Source: Roseovarius sp. Pro17
GTDB lineage: Bacteria > Pseudomonadota > Alphaproteobacteria > Rhodobacterales > Rhodobacteraceae
Assembly: GCF_035599575.1 (NCBI RefSeq)
Contig: NZ_CP141179.1
Span: forward strand, 1,674,001 to 1,738,000
Length of the DNA: 64,000 nucleotides
Reading direction: 5' to 3'
How positions within the stretch are numbered: the first letter of the stretch is position 1; the number at the start of each line of letters is the position of its first letter. Made by a program: the position numbers and the translations under genes. Below the pieces are notes generated by a model. That model saw only the letters and a list, made by a program, of their open reading frames with translations. It was not told the DNA's origin and made no database searches. Below, one piece after another: positions 1-9,041 of the stretch.

Positions 1-154
1 GTGGACAGCCGGGGATGTCTCCCCCGGACGGCCCGCCCGTGCCTGCGGATTTCAAGTATCGCGCGTATAGACCGCGCCGCGCCGAGGTGCAAGACCCCCT
101 TGTGCCGCCGCCCCTGCCCCGGCAGGATCGCGGCAACAGCGCAGGGAGGCCCAA

Positions 155-1078
155 ATGAGTGAGATGATCTGGTCCGCCGAGGCCGCCACCGCCCGCGCTG
201 GTGGCACGCCTCTTGTGGCGCTGGAAAGCACGATAATCACTCATGGGATGCCTTGGCCCGACAATATGCGCACTGCGCAGGCTGTCGAGGACGACGTGCG
301 ACAGGCAGGCGCGACCCCGGCCACCATCGCCGTGCTGGACGGTATCCTGCATGTTGGGTTAGAGGCCGCCGAACTGGAACGCCTCGCTCAGCTTCCTGCG
401 CCGATGAAGCTGAGCCGCGCGGATCTGGCTGTCTGCATGGCACTGGGTGCTAGCGGCGGCACGACTGTCGCGGCCACCATGATCGCCGCTGTGCGCGCCG
501 GGATCGCCGTGTTCGCAACCGGCGGCATCGGCGGCGTGCATATGGGGGCCGAGCGCAGTTGGGACGTTTCGGCCGACCTGCCTGAGCTGGCCCAGAGCCG
601 TGTAACGGTGGTTTGCGCCGGACCCAAAGCCATCCTCGACCTGCCCAAGACGCTGGAAATGCTCGAGACATTAGGCGTGCCGGTCATCGCATATGGGCAG
701 GATGCGCTGCCCGCCTTTTGGTCGCCCGCCTCGCCGCTGCCTGCGCCGTTGCGGATGGACAGCGCGGAGCAGATTGCTGCCGCCCATGCGGCCCGCGCAG
801 CGCTGAACCTTCCCGGCGGGCAATTGGTGTGCAATCCAGTTTCGGCGGCAGACGGCATTCCCTATGCCACTCTCGCACCGCTCATCGCGCAGGCGGCAGC
901 GGACGCCGAGGTGGATTGCATCGCGGCCAAGGACGTGACCCCCTATCTGCTGCGCCGCCTGAACGATCTGACCGAAGGTCGCACGCTGGCCGCCAATATC
1001 GCACTGATCCGAAACAACGCACGCCTCGCAGCCGCCATCGCACGGGCCTTGCAGGCAGGCACGCCGCGCCCCACATAA
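155..1078 (+). CDS. psuG: Pseudouridine-5'-phosphate glycosidase
   Basis: PsuG reversibly splits pseudouridine 5'-phosphate into uracil and ribose 5-phosphate, the C-C cleavage step of pseudouridine breakdown, in the cytoplasm. The 307-residue length is normal for the family. The family block LESTIITHGMP is at residues 23-33, a conserved Lys is in PAPMK (residue 85), the SADL Asp is at 141, and the GxKxILD-type block carrying the catalytic Lys is at 156-162 (Lys158). The ATG follows an AGGGAGG ribosome site. The usual partner kinase psuK is not seen in the 154 bases upstream and could lie outside the window. The DUF502 gene follows in the same direction after 87 bases. Confidence 0.95.
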   Translation: MSEMIWSAEAATARAGGTPLVALESTIITHGMPWPDNMRTAQAVEDDVRQAGATPATIAVLDGILHVGLEAAELERLAQLPAPMKLSRADLAVCMALGASGGTTVAATMIAAVRAGIAVFATGGIGGVHMGAERSWDVSADLPELAQSRVTVVCAGPKAILDLPKTLEMLETLGVPVIAYGQDALPAFWSPASPLPAPLRMDSAEQIAAAHAARAALNLPGGQLVCNPVSAADGIPYATLAPLIAQAAADAEVDCIAAKDVTPYLLRRLNDLTEGRTLAANIALIRNNARLAAAIARALQAGTPRPT

Positions 1079-1165
1079 TCAGGCAGCTTGGCCGCGCGCG
1101 CCATTGCCGTGTCCGAATTTTGTCCCTACACCTGCGCAATCGCGCCCCGAGCCTGAAAAGAGACC

Positions 1166-1858
1166 ATGACCACACCTTTCGACGAAGACACCGGCCCGCC
1201 GCGCCGTATCAGCATCCTCGCACGGCTGCGCGCCCGGTTCCTCACCGGCCTTGTCGTTATTGCGCCAGTCGCGCTGACCATATGGCTGATCTGGACGCTG
1301 ATTGGCTGGGTCGATGCGCTGGTGCTGCCGCTGATCCCCTACGATCTGACCCCGGCGCGTTACATCGGTTATAATCTACGCGGCGCCGGTCTGATCGTCT
1401 TTCTCGTCTTTACCATCCTCGTAGGCTCGGTCGCCAGGGGACTGATCGGGCGGACCTTGATCCGCCTCGGCGAAAGTCTGGTGAACCGGATGCCGGTCGT
1501 GCGCTCGATCTATTCGGGCGTGAAACAGATCGCCGAGACGATCTTTGCCCAGAGCGAGCGCAGTTTTGAGACCGCCTGCCTTATCCAATATCCGCGCAAA
1601 GGAATCTGGGCCATCGGCTTTATCTCGACCACCGCCAAGGGCGAGATCGCGAACCGTGCCGAGACCGGCGGCGAGTTGATGAGCGTGTTCCTTCCCACGA
1701 CGCCAAACCCAACCTCGGGCTTTCTTTTGTTCCTGCCCAAGGAGGACGTGATCGAGCTGGACATGTCGGTCGAGGACGCGGCTAAACTGGTGATTTCGGC
1801 GGGCCTCGTCTATCCCAACCAGATCAAGCCCGAAGAGCTGCCCCGCAAACAGGCCTGA
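1166..1858 (+). CDS. DUF502 family membrane protein
   Basis: A 230-residue protein of the DUF502 family. Two hydrophobic segments are visible at about residues 28-58 and 72-97, flanking a short loop; the rest is a soluble C-terminal part with the family stretch RMPVVRSIYSGVKQ near residue 110. It should sit in the inner membrane. No biochemical function is established for the family to my knowledge. It lies between psuG and the convergent patatin-like gene, and codon use matches the neighbours. The 73 bases to the convergent stop at 1932 show no strong terminator hairpin. Confidence 0.88.
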   Translation: MTTPFDEDTGPPRRISILARLRARFLTGLVVIAPVALTIWLIWTLIGWVDALVLPLIPYDLTPARYIGYNLRGAGLIVFLVFTILVGSVARGLIGRTLIRLGESLVNRMPVVRSIYSGVKQIAETIFAQSERSFETACLIQYPRKGIWAIGFISTTAKGEIANRAETGGELMSVFLPTTPNPTSGFLLFLPKEDVIELDMSVEDAAKLVISAGLVYPNQIKPEELPRKQA

Positions 1859-1931
1859 AGCGGTTCAGCTTTTGGTCGGTATTGTGGTCGTTTCGCATCA
1901 AACCTGTAATCCAGATTAAATGCAAAACCCT

Positions 1932-2951
1932 TTAGCCGAACATGTCGCCCAGGCGGGTGCTGCCACGCTGCCCCAGATCATCCCAATGCGCCGTCAGAAA
2001 CCGATCAGCGGCGATGCGGCCCGCCTGTTTGAGCCGGTCCAGCAGGTAGGGGTTCGGCATCATTTTGGTCGCGACCGACAGATCTGCCATCAGCGGGTCG
2101 TCAGCGATCATATGCACGTAAATACGCTTCATCGCGCCGTCGGGGACAGCGTCCGAATCCAACAATCGCTGCACGAAATCGATCGCGCGCAACTCGCGCA
2201 AGAGCGATGAGTTAAAACTGATCTCGTTGATGCGGTTCTGGATTTCCTGCGGGTTGCGCGGCACGTCGGGCCGCTCAAGCGGGTTGATATTGACGATCAC
2301 GATGTCACTGGGCAGGTCTGCATGAAACAGCGGGAATAGCGCCGGATTGCCGGTATAGCCGCCGTCCCAATAGGCCTCGCCGTTGATTTCGACGGCCTGA
2401 AACAGCGTCGGCAGGCAAGCAGACGCCAGCAGCGCATCGGGGCCGATATCGTCGCCCTGAAACACGCGGATCTTGCCGCTGCGCACATTCGTTGCACACA
2501 CGCTTAACAGTGGCGCATGATCAGCGCAGACCTTGTCGTAGGAGAATTTTTCGACCACGCGTTGCAATGGATTACTGTAAAACGGCCCGTAGGCGTAGGG
2601 CGACAGAACGCGCGACACAGCCTCGGACATCGAGAGCGGCAGCGAATACTCCATGGCCGAAGTGAACGCCCCGTTGCCGGGCATGGCGCCCATCATCCAG
2701 CCGGGCATCCGCATGTCCTGCACGGCGCCCATCTGCGCCCAAAGCCAGTCCAAATTCTCGCGCGCGCCGTCCCGTCCGCCAGCGACCCAGCCCGCCTTGT
2801 AGGCGGCCCCATTCAGCGCGCCTGCCGAGGTGCCCGAAATGGCGGCGATCTCCAACGACTCTTCGTCCAAAAGCCGGTCGAGAACGCCCCAGGTGAACGC
2901 GCCATGTGCGCCACCACCCTGTAGAGCCAGATTGATCCGCTTCTTTTCCAT
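1932..2951 (-). CDS. Patatin-like phospholipase family protein
   Basis: A 339-residue patatin-fold hydrolase. The glycine-rich oxyanion loop GGGAHGAF is at residues 12-19, the nucleophile motif GTSAG at 40-44 (Ser42), and the second catalytic residue in DGG at 196-198 (Asp196), so the Ser-Asp dyad is intact. There is no signal peptide, so it probably acts in the cytoplasm. A GGAAGGGCAG ribosome site precedes the ATG. It lies 125 bases downstream of hydroxybutyrate dehydrogenase in the same direction. That context, with a PhaR-like site in front of the pair, suggests an intracellular polyhydroxybutyrate-related esterase, but a phospholipid or triglyceride substrate cannot be excluded. Confidence 0.9.
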   Translation of the reverse strand: MEKKRINLALQGGGAHGAFTWGVLDRLLDEESLEIAAISGTSAGALNGAAYKAGWVAGGRDGARENLDWLWAQMGAVQDMRMPGWMMGAMPGNGAFTSAMEYSLPLSMSEAVSRVLSPYAYGPFYSNPLQRVVEKFSYDKVCADHAPLLSVCATNVRSGKIRVFQGDDIGPDALLASACLPTLFQAVEINGEAYWDGGYTGNPALFPLFHADLPSDIVIVNINPLERPDVPRNPQEIQNRINEISFNSSLLRELRAIDFVQRLLDSDAVPDGAMKRIYVHMIADDPLMADLSVATKMMPNPYLLDRLKQAGRIAADRFLTAHWDDLGQRGSTRLGDMFG

Positions 2952-3076
2952 TTCTGCCCTTCCGGTCTTTTCTTGGGTCTAAATACCCCAAATGGCGTTT
3001 GCAAAAAACATGGGCGCCAAGTCATGGGGATGCCGCATCCGCAGCACCCCCGAAAATTCGCAAAGTTTTTTTTGCG

Positions 3077-3850
3077 TCAGAGCGCCGTCCAGCCGCCATC
3101 CACGCTGATGGTCGTGCCTGTCACCTGCGCCGCCGCGTCCGAGCATAGGTAAAGCGCCGTGCCGCCCAACTGCTCGACCGTAGCAAACTCCTTCGACGGT
3201 TGCCGTTTCAGCATGACGTTCTTGATCACGTCCTCACGGCTCATGTCGTATTCCTTCATCGTATCCGGAATCTGCGCCTCGACCAGAGGGGTCAGCACGT
3301 AACCAGGGCAGATCGCGTTGGCTGTGATCAGCTCCTGCGCTGTTTCCAGCGCCGTAACCTTGGTAAACCCGACGATCCCGTGCTTGGCGGCGACATAGGC
3401 CGATTTGTAGGGGCTGGCAGTCAGGCCGTGAGCCGACGCGATGTTGATGACCCGGCCCCAGCCTGCCTTGCGCATCATCGGCAGCGCGGCGGCGGTCGTG
3501 TGAAAAGCAGAGCTGAGATTGATCGCGATGATCGCATCCCACTTGGCGGTCGGAAATTCAGGGATCGGCGCGACATGCTGGATGCCTGCGTTGTTGATCA
3601 GAATATCACAAGCGCCTGCCTTTTCGATCAGCGCGCGGCACTCTTCGCCCTTGGACATGTCGGCCTGAATATAGCGCACATCAGTGCCGAATTCCTTGGC
3701 CATGTCCTCGGCCAGCTTGTGATCCTCATCATTGTCGGTGAACGAGTTAAGCACCACATGCGCCTTGGCCCGCGCCAGTTCGCGTGCGATCCCTAGGCCG
3801 ATACCTGAGTTGCTGCCAGTGACGATCGCTGTCTTGCCTTGAACGCTCAT
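3077..3850 (-). CDS. hbdH: 3-hydroxybutyrate dehydrogenase (SDR)
   Basis: Oxidises D-3-hydroxybutyrate to acetoacetate with NAD+, the step after polyhydroxybutyrate depolymerisation. The protein starting at MSVQGK has 257 residues, the family's usual size. The cofactor motif TGSNSGIG is at 11-18, NNAG at 86-89, and the catalytic Ser139, Tyr152 and Lys156 are present (AYVAAK). A longer open frame adds 34 residues, but AGGAGA sits just before the chosen ATG and the extension covers the likely operator, so I reject the longer start. The patatin-like gene follows. A CGCAAA/TTTGCG hairpin with a T-rich loop lies directly after the stop (3059-3076). Confidence 0.92.
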   Translation of the reverse strand: MSVQGKTAIVTGSNSGIGLGIARELARAKAHVVLNSFTDNDEDHKLAEDMAKEFGTDVRYIQADMSKGEECRALIEKAGACDILINNAGIQHVAPIPEFPTAKWDAIIAINLSSAFHTTAAALPMMRKAGWGRVINIASAHGLTASPYKSAYVAAKHGIVGFTKVTALETAQELITANAICPGYVLTPLVEAQIPDTMKEYDMSREDVIKNVMLKRQPSKEFATVEQLGGTALYLCSDAAAQVTGTTISVDGGWTAL

Positions 3851-3872
3851 AAAATATTCTCCTGCATGATGT

Positions 3873-3896
3873 TGCATTGCAGCATATATTGCTGCA
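3873..3896. promoter_or_regulatory. TGC-rich inverted repeat, PhaR-like operator
   Basis: TGCAGCA (3878-3884), 5 bases, TGCTGCA (3890-3896) form a perfect 7+7 inverted repeat, and a further TTGCA lies at 3873-3877. On the hbdH strand the core reads TGCTGCAATGCA. PhaR, the repressor of polyhydroxybutyrate genes in Paracoccus and Rhodobacter, is known to bind TGC-rich sites of CTGC-spacer-GCAG type. The site lies 23-46 bases upstream of the hbdH start. Assignment to PhaR is inference from motif and gene content; no phaR gene is in the window. Confidence 0.55.
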
Positions 3897-3962
3897 TTCG
3901 CAAATGTCACGAGGTCCATGTCACCTAACGACTCGGCCAGCCATATCGCCAAACCAAAAAAA

Positions 3963-3985
3963 AACGCCAGCGCGAAGCTGGCGTT
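3963..3985 (-). terminator. Rho-independent terminator, minus strand
   Basis: AACGCCAGC (3963-3971), GCGAA loop, GCTGGCGTT (3977-3985) is a perfect 9-bp stem. Read on the minus strand the stem runs into a tract of about nine T's; on the plus strand it is followed by AAGTTATT. It therefore ends a minus-strand transcript arriving from above 3985. The only candidate gene there is the 54-codon frame whose TAA lies in the stem. Confidence 0.85.
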
Positions 3986-4148
3986 AAGTTATTGAGGCAG
4001 GTTTCATACAGGCAAGAAACCTATCGAGCAGTGACTCTCTTATAAGCAATCTCGCGCCGGCATCCAAGCTAAAAGTTTGAAAAGGCAAGAATCCCCCTCT
4101 ACCGTCGAGTTCAATGAAATAACGCATATCAGGATTTGTCGTCGCCAT
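3984..4148 (-). CDS. Possible small protein of 54 residues
   Basis: An open frame starting MATTNPDMRYFIELDG. I do not recognise it and assign no function. Support comes from position: its TAA stop (3986-3984) sits in the outer pairs of a strong minus-strand terminator that otherwise has no gene to end. Against it, codon use is AT-richer than the neighbours, no good ribosome site lies before the ATG (GAGGGAAG is about 15 bases away), and the ATG overlaps the divergent start at 4147. The frame can be extended upstream to 4223 with a basic N-terminus, but that would overlap the neighbour's signal peptide. A 3' remnant of an older gene is another option. Confidence 0.35.
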   Translation of the reverse strand: MATTNPDMRYFIELDGRGGFLPFQTFSLDAGARLLIRESLLDRFLACMKPASIT

Positions 4149-6000
4149 GAGATCACGCCGCTTCCCTCTCTTTGAGCGCCTTTCCGCTGCTCTGGCCGTT
4201 GTTTCCTTGGGGCTTGGCGCCATTGGGGATGCCTCCGCGCAGCCGCAGCACGGTATCGCGATGTATGGCGACCCGGCCCTGCCGCCGGGATATGCCGCCC
4301 TGCCCTACGCCAACCCGGACGCACCCAAGGGTGGGCGGGTCACCACGGGTAATGTCGGCGGATTCGATTCGCTGAACCCGTTTGCACCCAAGGGCACGCC
4401 GCCGTGGCAGCTGCGATTCTTTGCCTACGAATCGCTTTTGGGGCGATCCTGGGACGAGCCTTTCACGCTCTACGGTCTGCTGGCCGAGACGATCGAGACG
4501 GACGAGTCGCGCGCTTGGGTCGAGTTCACGCTGAACCCCGCCGCGCAGTTTTCTGACGGCAGCCCGGTGACGCCGGAGGATGTGATCTGGTCTTTTGAGA
4601 CGCTCGGCACGCGCGGTCATCTACGCTACCGCGATTTCTGGTCGCGCATCGCCAGCATCAAGCAGACAGGCCCCGGCAAGGTGCGGCTGGATTTTAACAC
4701 TTCTGACGGGCCACCCGACCGAGATCTAGTCCTGCTGGCTGGCCTGCGCCCCATCCTAAAAAAGTCCCAATGGGACGACAAGGTTTTCGAGGATGGCGCG
4801 ATTGAGGATGTGCCGCTGGGCACCGCGCCTTATGTGATCGATAGCTACCAGATCGACCGGCAAGTGATCCTGCGCCGCAACCCCGATTACTGGGGTGCAG
4901 ACCTCGCCTTTCGGCGTGGCACCGGCAATTTCGATGAAATCCGCATCGATTTTTACGGTGACGACTCGGTAATGAAAGAGGCGTTCAAGGCAGGCGAGAT
5001 CAGCTATATCCGCGAATTCAACGCCGAACGCTGGGAAGAGATGGCAAACCTGCCCGCCGTTAAGCGCGGCGACATCAAGCGCAGTGAGATCCCGAATGGT
5101 CAGCCCTCGGGCATCAGCGGATTCGTGATGAACACGCGCAATGCCCCGCTGGACGATTGGCGCGTGCGCCAGGCGCTGATCGACGCGTTCAACTTTGAGT
5201 ATATCAACGACACGCTGACCGGCGGACGCCAGCCGCGCATCACATCCTATTTCTCGAATTCCGAGCTGGGGATGCACCCCGGCCCTGCCGCAGACGAGGT
5301 GCGAAAGCTGCTCGCGCCATTTGCAGACACTCTTCTGCCCGGCACGCTGGAAGGATATACACTGCCTGTTTCTGACGGGTCCAAGCGCAACCGCGCCAAT
5401 ATCCGCGCCGCCGCAGACCTGTTGAATGACGCCGGCTGGACCGTGCAGGAAGGCGTTTTGCGCAATGCGGATGGCCAGCCGCTGGAGTTGACCGTGCTTT
5501 TGCAACAGGACGCACTGGTGCAGCAGGCAACTGCGATGATGGACATCTACGCCCGCGCGCTGGATCGCCTCGGTATCACGCTAAAGGTCGAGAGTGTCGA
5601 CAACGCGCAATATACTGTGCGCGAGGCGAATTATGATTTCGATCTGACCTACATGCGTCGCTCACTGTCGTTGTCACCGGGGACCGAGCAGTATTTCTAC
5701 TGGGGCGCAAAGGGCGCTGACCAGCCGGGCAGCCGCAACCTGATGGGCATGAATAGCCCCGCCGCCGAAGGCATGATCCACGCCATGCTGGCCGCGACCA
5801 GCCACGAGGATTTCGTCACGGCTGTGCGCGCACTGGACCGGGTGTTGATTTCGGGCCGCTACGTCATCCCGATTCACCAGTATTCGGTGGGCCGTATTGC
5901 CCACGACGCCCGCCTGCACTATCCAGAGGACAGGCTGCCCCTCTATGGCGACGGCGTGGGTTTCCTGCCCGAAGTCTGGTGGATGGCCGACGAAGAATAA
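4147..6000 (+). CDS. ABC transporter substrate-binding protein, family 5 (YejA-like)
   Basis: A 617-residue periplasmic binding protein of the peptide/nickel (SBP family 5) class, closest in layout to YejA, which delivers oligopeptides to an ABC importer. Residues 1-31 form a signal peptide with cleavage likely after GDASA. The mature start HGIAMYGDPALPPGY and the block YANPDAPKGG are typical of YejA. No permease or ATPase genes are adjacent; the next genes are a small lipoprotein and a DsbA-like protein, so it is an orphan here. No clear ribosome site precedes the ATG, and the start overlaps the small minus-strand frame at 3984-4148. Confidence 0.92.
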   Translation: MRSRRFPLFERLSAALAVVSLGLGAIGDASAQPQHGIAMYGDPALPPGYAALPYANPDAPKGGRVTTGNVGGFDSLNPFAPKGTPPWQLRFFAYESLLGRSWDEPFTLYGLLAETIETDESRAWVEFTLNPAAQFSDGSPVTPEDVIWSFETLGTRGHLRYRDFWSRIASIKQTGPGKVRLDFNTSDGPPDRDLVLLAGLRPILKKSQWDDKVFEDGAIEDVPLGTAPYVIDSYQIDRQVILRRNPDYWGADLAFRRGTGNFDEIRIDFYGDDSVMKEAFKAGEISYIREFNAERWEEMANLPAVKRGDIKRSEIPNGQPSGISGFVMNTRNAPLDDWRVRQALIDAFNFEYINDTLTGGRQPRITSYFSNSELGMHPGPAADEVRKLLAPFADTLLPGTLEGYTLPVSDGSKRNRANIRAAADLLNDAGWTVQEGVLRNADGQPLELTVLLQQDALVQQATAMMDIYARALDRLGITLKVESVDNAQYTVREANYDFDLTYMRRSLSLSPGTEQYFYWGAKGADQPGSRNLMGMNSPAAEGMIHAMLAATSHEDFVTAVRALDRVLISGRYVIPIHQYSVGRIAHDARLHYPEDRLPLYGDGVGFLPEVWWMADEE

Positions 6001-6063
6001 TCAAAGACCGGGAAAATCCGGCGCGATTGCACGAGCAGACAGAAGCATAGACAGGTAAATCCG

Positions 6064-6177
6064 ATGAAAAAGATGATCGCTCTTTGTGCGCTGGTCCTTG
6101 TGGCTGGCTGCAACACGGTCGAAGGTGCGGGCCGTGATATCTCAGGCGCGGCGCGCGGCGTTCAGAGCTTGTTCTGA
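6064..6177 (+). CDS. Entericidin-like small lipoprotein
   Basis: A 37-residue frame starting MKKMIALCALVLVAGC. It has a short basic start, a hydrophobic stretch and a lipobox VAGC at 13-16, so Cys16 should be lipidated and the 22-residue mature peptide anchored in a membrane. The tail NTVEGAGRDISGAARG matches the Entericidin A/B family, small cell-envelope lipoproteins linked to stress. AGGT at 6053-6056 is the likely ribosome site. It stands alone, 63 bases after the peptide-binding protein. Confidence 0.85.
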   Translation: MKKMIALCALVLVAGCNTVEGAGRDISGAARGVQSLF

Positions 6178-6308
6178 CACAGGCTTAGGCGCTGGACTGC
6201 ATGGTTCGGCCCTGCGGCGGATCGCTGCGGGGCTTTGGGCGTGACGTCTTGCAATGGCATCGGCCTGCGCATACCAAGGCGACGCCCCTCGCATGAAAGG
6301 CCCCAGAC

Positions 6309-6959
6309 ATGGTCAAACTAGACATCGTTTCAGATCCAATCTGCCCGTGGTGCTATATCGGCAAGACACTGCTGGACCGCGCTCTGGAGCAGCGCCCTGA
6401 CCACCCTTTCGTGGTTGAGTGGCACCCTTTTCAGTTGAACCCCGATATGCCCAAGGGCGGGATGGAGCGGCGCGCTTACCTCGAAACCAAATTCGGCGGC
6501 AAGGATGCAGCCATCGCCGCTTACAAGCCCGTGGTAGAACGGGCCGAGGCCGTCGGCCTCTCCATCGATTTTGAGGCAATGCAGCGCACGCCCAATACGC
6601 TGGACGCGCATCGCCTGATCCACTGGGCGGGCATCGAGGGCAAGCAGAACGCCGCCGCAATGACGCTGTTCGCCGCCTATTTCACCCAAGGGCGCGATAT
6701 CGGCGATTCCGAGGTGCTGGCCGATATCGCCGACAGCCTTGGCATGGACGCCGGCGTCATCTCCCGGCTTTTGGCCAGCGATGCCGATTCCGATGCCATC
6801 CGCACCCGCGACGCGCAATTTCGTGAAATGGGCGTCACTTCGGTTCCGACCTTCATCGTCGCCGCGCAGCATGCCGTGCCAGGTGCCCAAGACACCGATT
6901 TGTGGCTGAACGTCATGGACGAGATCATCGCGCAGCGCGCCGCCGATCAGGACGGCTGA
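6309..6959 (+). CDS. DsbA family oxidoreductase (FrnE-like)
   Basis: A 216-residue thioredoxin-fold protein of the DsbA/2-hydroxychromene-2-carboxylate isomerase superfamily, nearest to FrnE. The redox motif CPWC is at residues 12-15 and the cis-proline loop GVTSVPTF near 175-182 (Pro180). No signal peptide is present, so it acts in the cytoplasm, as FrnE does, probably as a disulfide oxidoreductase or isomerase. The start follows a GAAAGG-type ribosome site. It is monocistronic, followed by icd in the same direction after about 100 bases that probably hold the icd promoter. Confidence 0.9.
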   Translation: MVKLDIVSDPICPWCYIGKTLLDRALEQRPDHPFVVEWHPFQLNPDMPKGGMERRAYLETKFGGKDAAIAAYKPVVERAEAVGLSIDFEAMQRTPNTLDAHRLIHWAGIEGKQNAAAMTLFAAYFTQGRDIGDSEVLADIADSLGMDAGVISRLLASDADSDAIRTRDAQFREMGVTSVPTFIVAAQHAVPGAQDTDLWLNVMDEIIAQRAADQDG

Positions 6960-7055
6960 TCTCTGCATACCGCCGTATACTGACGCCTTCCATTTCTCAC
7001 GCCATTGCGCTAGAACGCGCGCAATCAAACGCCCCTCTCACGTGAAAGGCCGCCC

Positions 7056-8270
7056 ATGTCCAAAATCAAGGTAGACAACCCCATCGTCGAGCTAGACGGC
7101 GACGAAATGACCCGCATCATTTGGGATTTTATCAAGAAAAAGCTGATCCTGCCCTATCTCGACGTCGATCTGAAATACTACGATCTGGGCATCATGGCCC
7201 GCGATGAGACCGACGATCAAATCACCGTCGATGCCGCCCACGCGATCCAGAAATACGGCGTCGGCGTCAAATGCGCGACCATCACGCCCGACGAGGGCCG
7301 CGTCGAGGAATTCGGCCTGAAAAAGATGTGGCGCAGCCCCAACGGCACGATCCGTAACATCCTTGGCGGTGTCGTATTCCGCGAGCCGATCCTGTGCAAA
7401 AACGTGCCGCGTCTTGTGCCGGGATGGACCAAACCCATCGTCATCGGCCGCCACGCCTACGGCGATCAATACCGTGCGACCGACATGAAATTCCCCGGCC
7501 CCGGCACGCTGTCGATGAAATTCGTCGGCGACGACGGCACCGTGATGGAAGAAGAAGTGTTCAAGGCGCCCTCCTCGGGTGTCTACATGGCGATGTATAA
7601 CCTTGACGATTCAATCAAGGATTTCGCTCGCGCGTCCATGAATTATGGCCTGCAACGCAAGTGGCCGGTCTATCTGTCGACCAAGAATACGATCCTGAAA
7701 AATTACGACGGCCAGTTCATGTTGCTGTTCCAGCAAATCTTTGACGAGGAATTCAAGGACAAGTTCGAAGAGGCAGGTATCACCTACGAGCACCGCCTGA
7801 TCGACGACATGGTGGCGGCCGCGATGAAATGGTCCGGCGGCTACGTGTGGGCCTGCAAGAACTACGACGGCGATGTGCAGTCCGATACGGTCGCGCAAGG
7901 CTTTGGCTCGCTTGGCCTGATGACGTCCGTGTTGATGACCCCCGACGGCCAGACGGTCGAGGCTGAGGCGGCGCACGGCACCGTCACGCGCCACTATCGC
8001 CAACACCAGAAGGGCGAAGAGACGTCGACCAACTCTATCGCGTCGATCTATGCGTGGACTGGCGGCCTCAAGCATCGCGGCAAGCTGGATGGAAACACCG
8101 CGCTGACGAATTTTGCCGAGACATTGGAGAAGGTGGTCGTCGATACTGTCGAAGCGGGCGACATGACCAAGGATCTGGCCCTGCTGGTCGGCCCCGATCA
8201 AAGCTGGCTGACGACGATGGGTTTCTTGGAGAAGGTTGACGAGAACCTGAACAAGGCGCTCAAGGGCTGA
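7056..8270 (+). CDS. icd: NADP-dependent isocitrate dehydrogenase
   Basis: Converts isocitrate to 2-oxoglutarate and CO2 in the TCA cycle, giving NADPH. The 404-residue length and the N-terminus [20 protein letters not shown] place it in the eukaryote-like type II homodimeric class common in alphaproteobacteria, not the E. coli Icd class. Substrate-binding blocks [12 protein letters not shown] and the Asp-rich metal site region around [12 protein letters not shown] are intact. AAAGG precedes the ATG. A hairpin at 8293-8318 follows the gene. Confidence 0.97.
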   Translation: MSKIKVDNPIVELDGDEMTRIIWDFIKKKLILPYLDVDLKYYDLGIMARDETDDQITVDAAHAIQKYGVGVKCATITPDEGRVEEFGLKKMWRSPNGTIRNILGGVVFREPILCKNVPRLVPGWTKPIVIGRHAYGDQYRATDMKFPGPGTLSMKFVGDDGTVMEEEVFKAPSSGVYMAMYNLDDSIKDFARASMNYGLQRKWPVYLSTKNTILKNYDGQFMLLFQQIFDEEFKDKFEEAGITYEHRLIDDMVAAAMKWSGGYVWACKNYDGDVQSDTVAQGFGSLGLMTSVLMTPDGQTVEAEAAHGTVTRHYRQHQKGEETSTNSIASIYAWTGGLKHRGKLDGNTALTNFAETLEKVVVDTVEAGDMTKDLALLVGPDQSWLTTMGFLEKVDENLNKALKG

Positions 8271-8292
8271 TAGCCTTGCAGTTGAGAAAAGG

Positions 8293-8318
8293 AAGGGCGG
8301 GCCAATCGGTCCGCCCTT
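8293..8318 (+). terminator. Terminator after icd
   Basis: AAGGGCGG (8293-8300) pairs with CCGCCCTT (8311-8318), extended inward by one G-T and two G-C pairs around an AATC loop. It lies 22 bases after the icd stop. The following T run is short (TTTA), and the stem ends in A/T pairs, so it could work on either strand. Confidence 0.75.
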
Positions 8319-8432
8319 TACCGGATCTATCGCACCGCTAGGTTTTCAGGCGTTAGTCTACGAAAAGGCCGATTGGATATGCTCCCAGACAGCTGTCAGA
8401 GTGTCTGCTGTGCAGGACGAAGCGGCCATTAG

Positions 8433-9041
8433 CTATAAGTTCAAACCACTGAAGTTTGCTAAACCTGCGAGTGTTTCATCTGGTGTGTAGATGTGCTTCA
8501 GCCCAAGCTGGGAAAGCATTTTGGAATTTTTCTGGAAATCCCGGGTATTGTTAGTCACAAAGACATCTCGGCGGTCATGAATGTGCGAGTATGCCGAAAT
8601 TACGTCACACCATGTATTTCTCCACTTAGAGAGTGGTTCGGACTGGATTACATCGTCGGTGAGAACAGCCCCCGTAGGCAAATGTTCGGAGGGTTTTCTT
8701 GGAACCTTAGGAGCGATTGCGCTCCAAAGTGCATCCATATCGTGTTCGAACCTGTCACTATCCCCAACGTTGTAACAGAAATCCCAATAGCTTAATCCAA
8801 AAATTCCCGGCATAGGAACGAGAGGCAGGTCTTGCCAACCGAGTGCTGAGATCCTGTCTTTAAAAAGATTGGCGCTGCCAGGGAAACGTTTCGATTTCGA
8901 GTTCTCAGATGCTGAAGCGGCCAAAAACGCCACCTCAAACTGTCCTTGCCTATGGCAATTTATCAAGTCTCTCACGTAAGCGGCCTGAGGGCGATCTTCC
9001 TCGACCTCGATAACGCAATTCCAATCGAGCGTTAGTCTCAT
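8433..9041 (-). CDS. PIN-like domain protein of unusual composition
   Basis: A 202-residue protein I can place only by pattern. The N-terminus MRLTLDWNCVIEVEE gives an Asp at residue 6 at the end of a first beta strand, Asp146 lies in TWCDVISAYSHIHDRRD, and Asp168 in VFVTNNTRDF. These match the acidic positions of PIN-domain ribonucleases (D...D...TND.DF). No antitoxin-like gene lies next to it, and at about 200 residues it is longer than VapC toxins, so a free-standing PIN-like nuclease is a better guess than a toxin. Codon use is clearly more AT-rich than in icd or the tat genes, which suggests transfer. The flanks (8319-8432 and 9042-9280) hold no gene that I can see. Confidence 0.7.
   Translation of the reverse strand: MRLTLDWNCVIEVEEDRPQAAYVRDLINCHRQGQFEVAFLAASASENSKSKRFPGSANLFKDRISALGWQDLPLVPMPGIFGLSYWDFCYNVGDSDRFEHDMDALWSAIAPKVPRKPSEHLPTGAVLTDDVIQSEPLSKWRNTWCDVISAYSHIHDRRDVFVTNNTRDFQKNSKMLSQLGLKHIYTPDETLAGLANFSGLNL

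Noticed and set aside
8433..9041. PIN-like gene as a VapC toxin of a toxin-antitoxin pair
   Set aside because: It is longer than VapC and no small antitoxin gene lies upstream or downstream.
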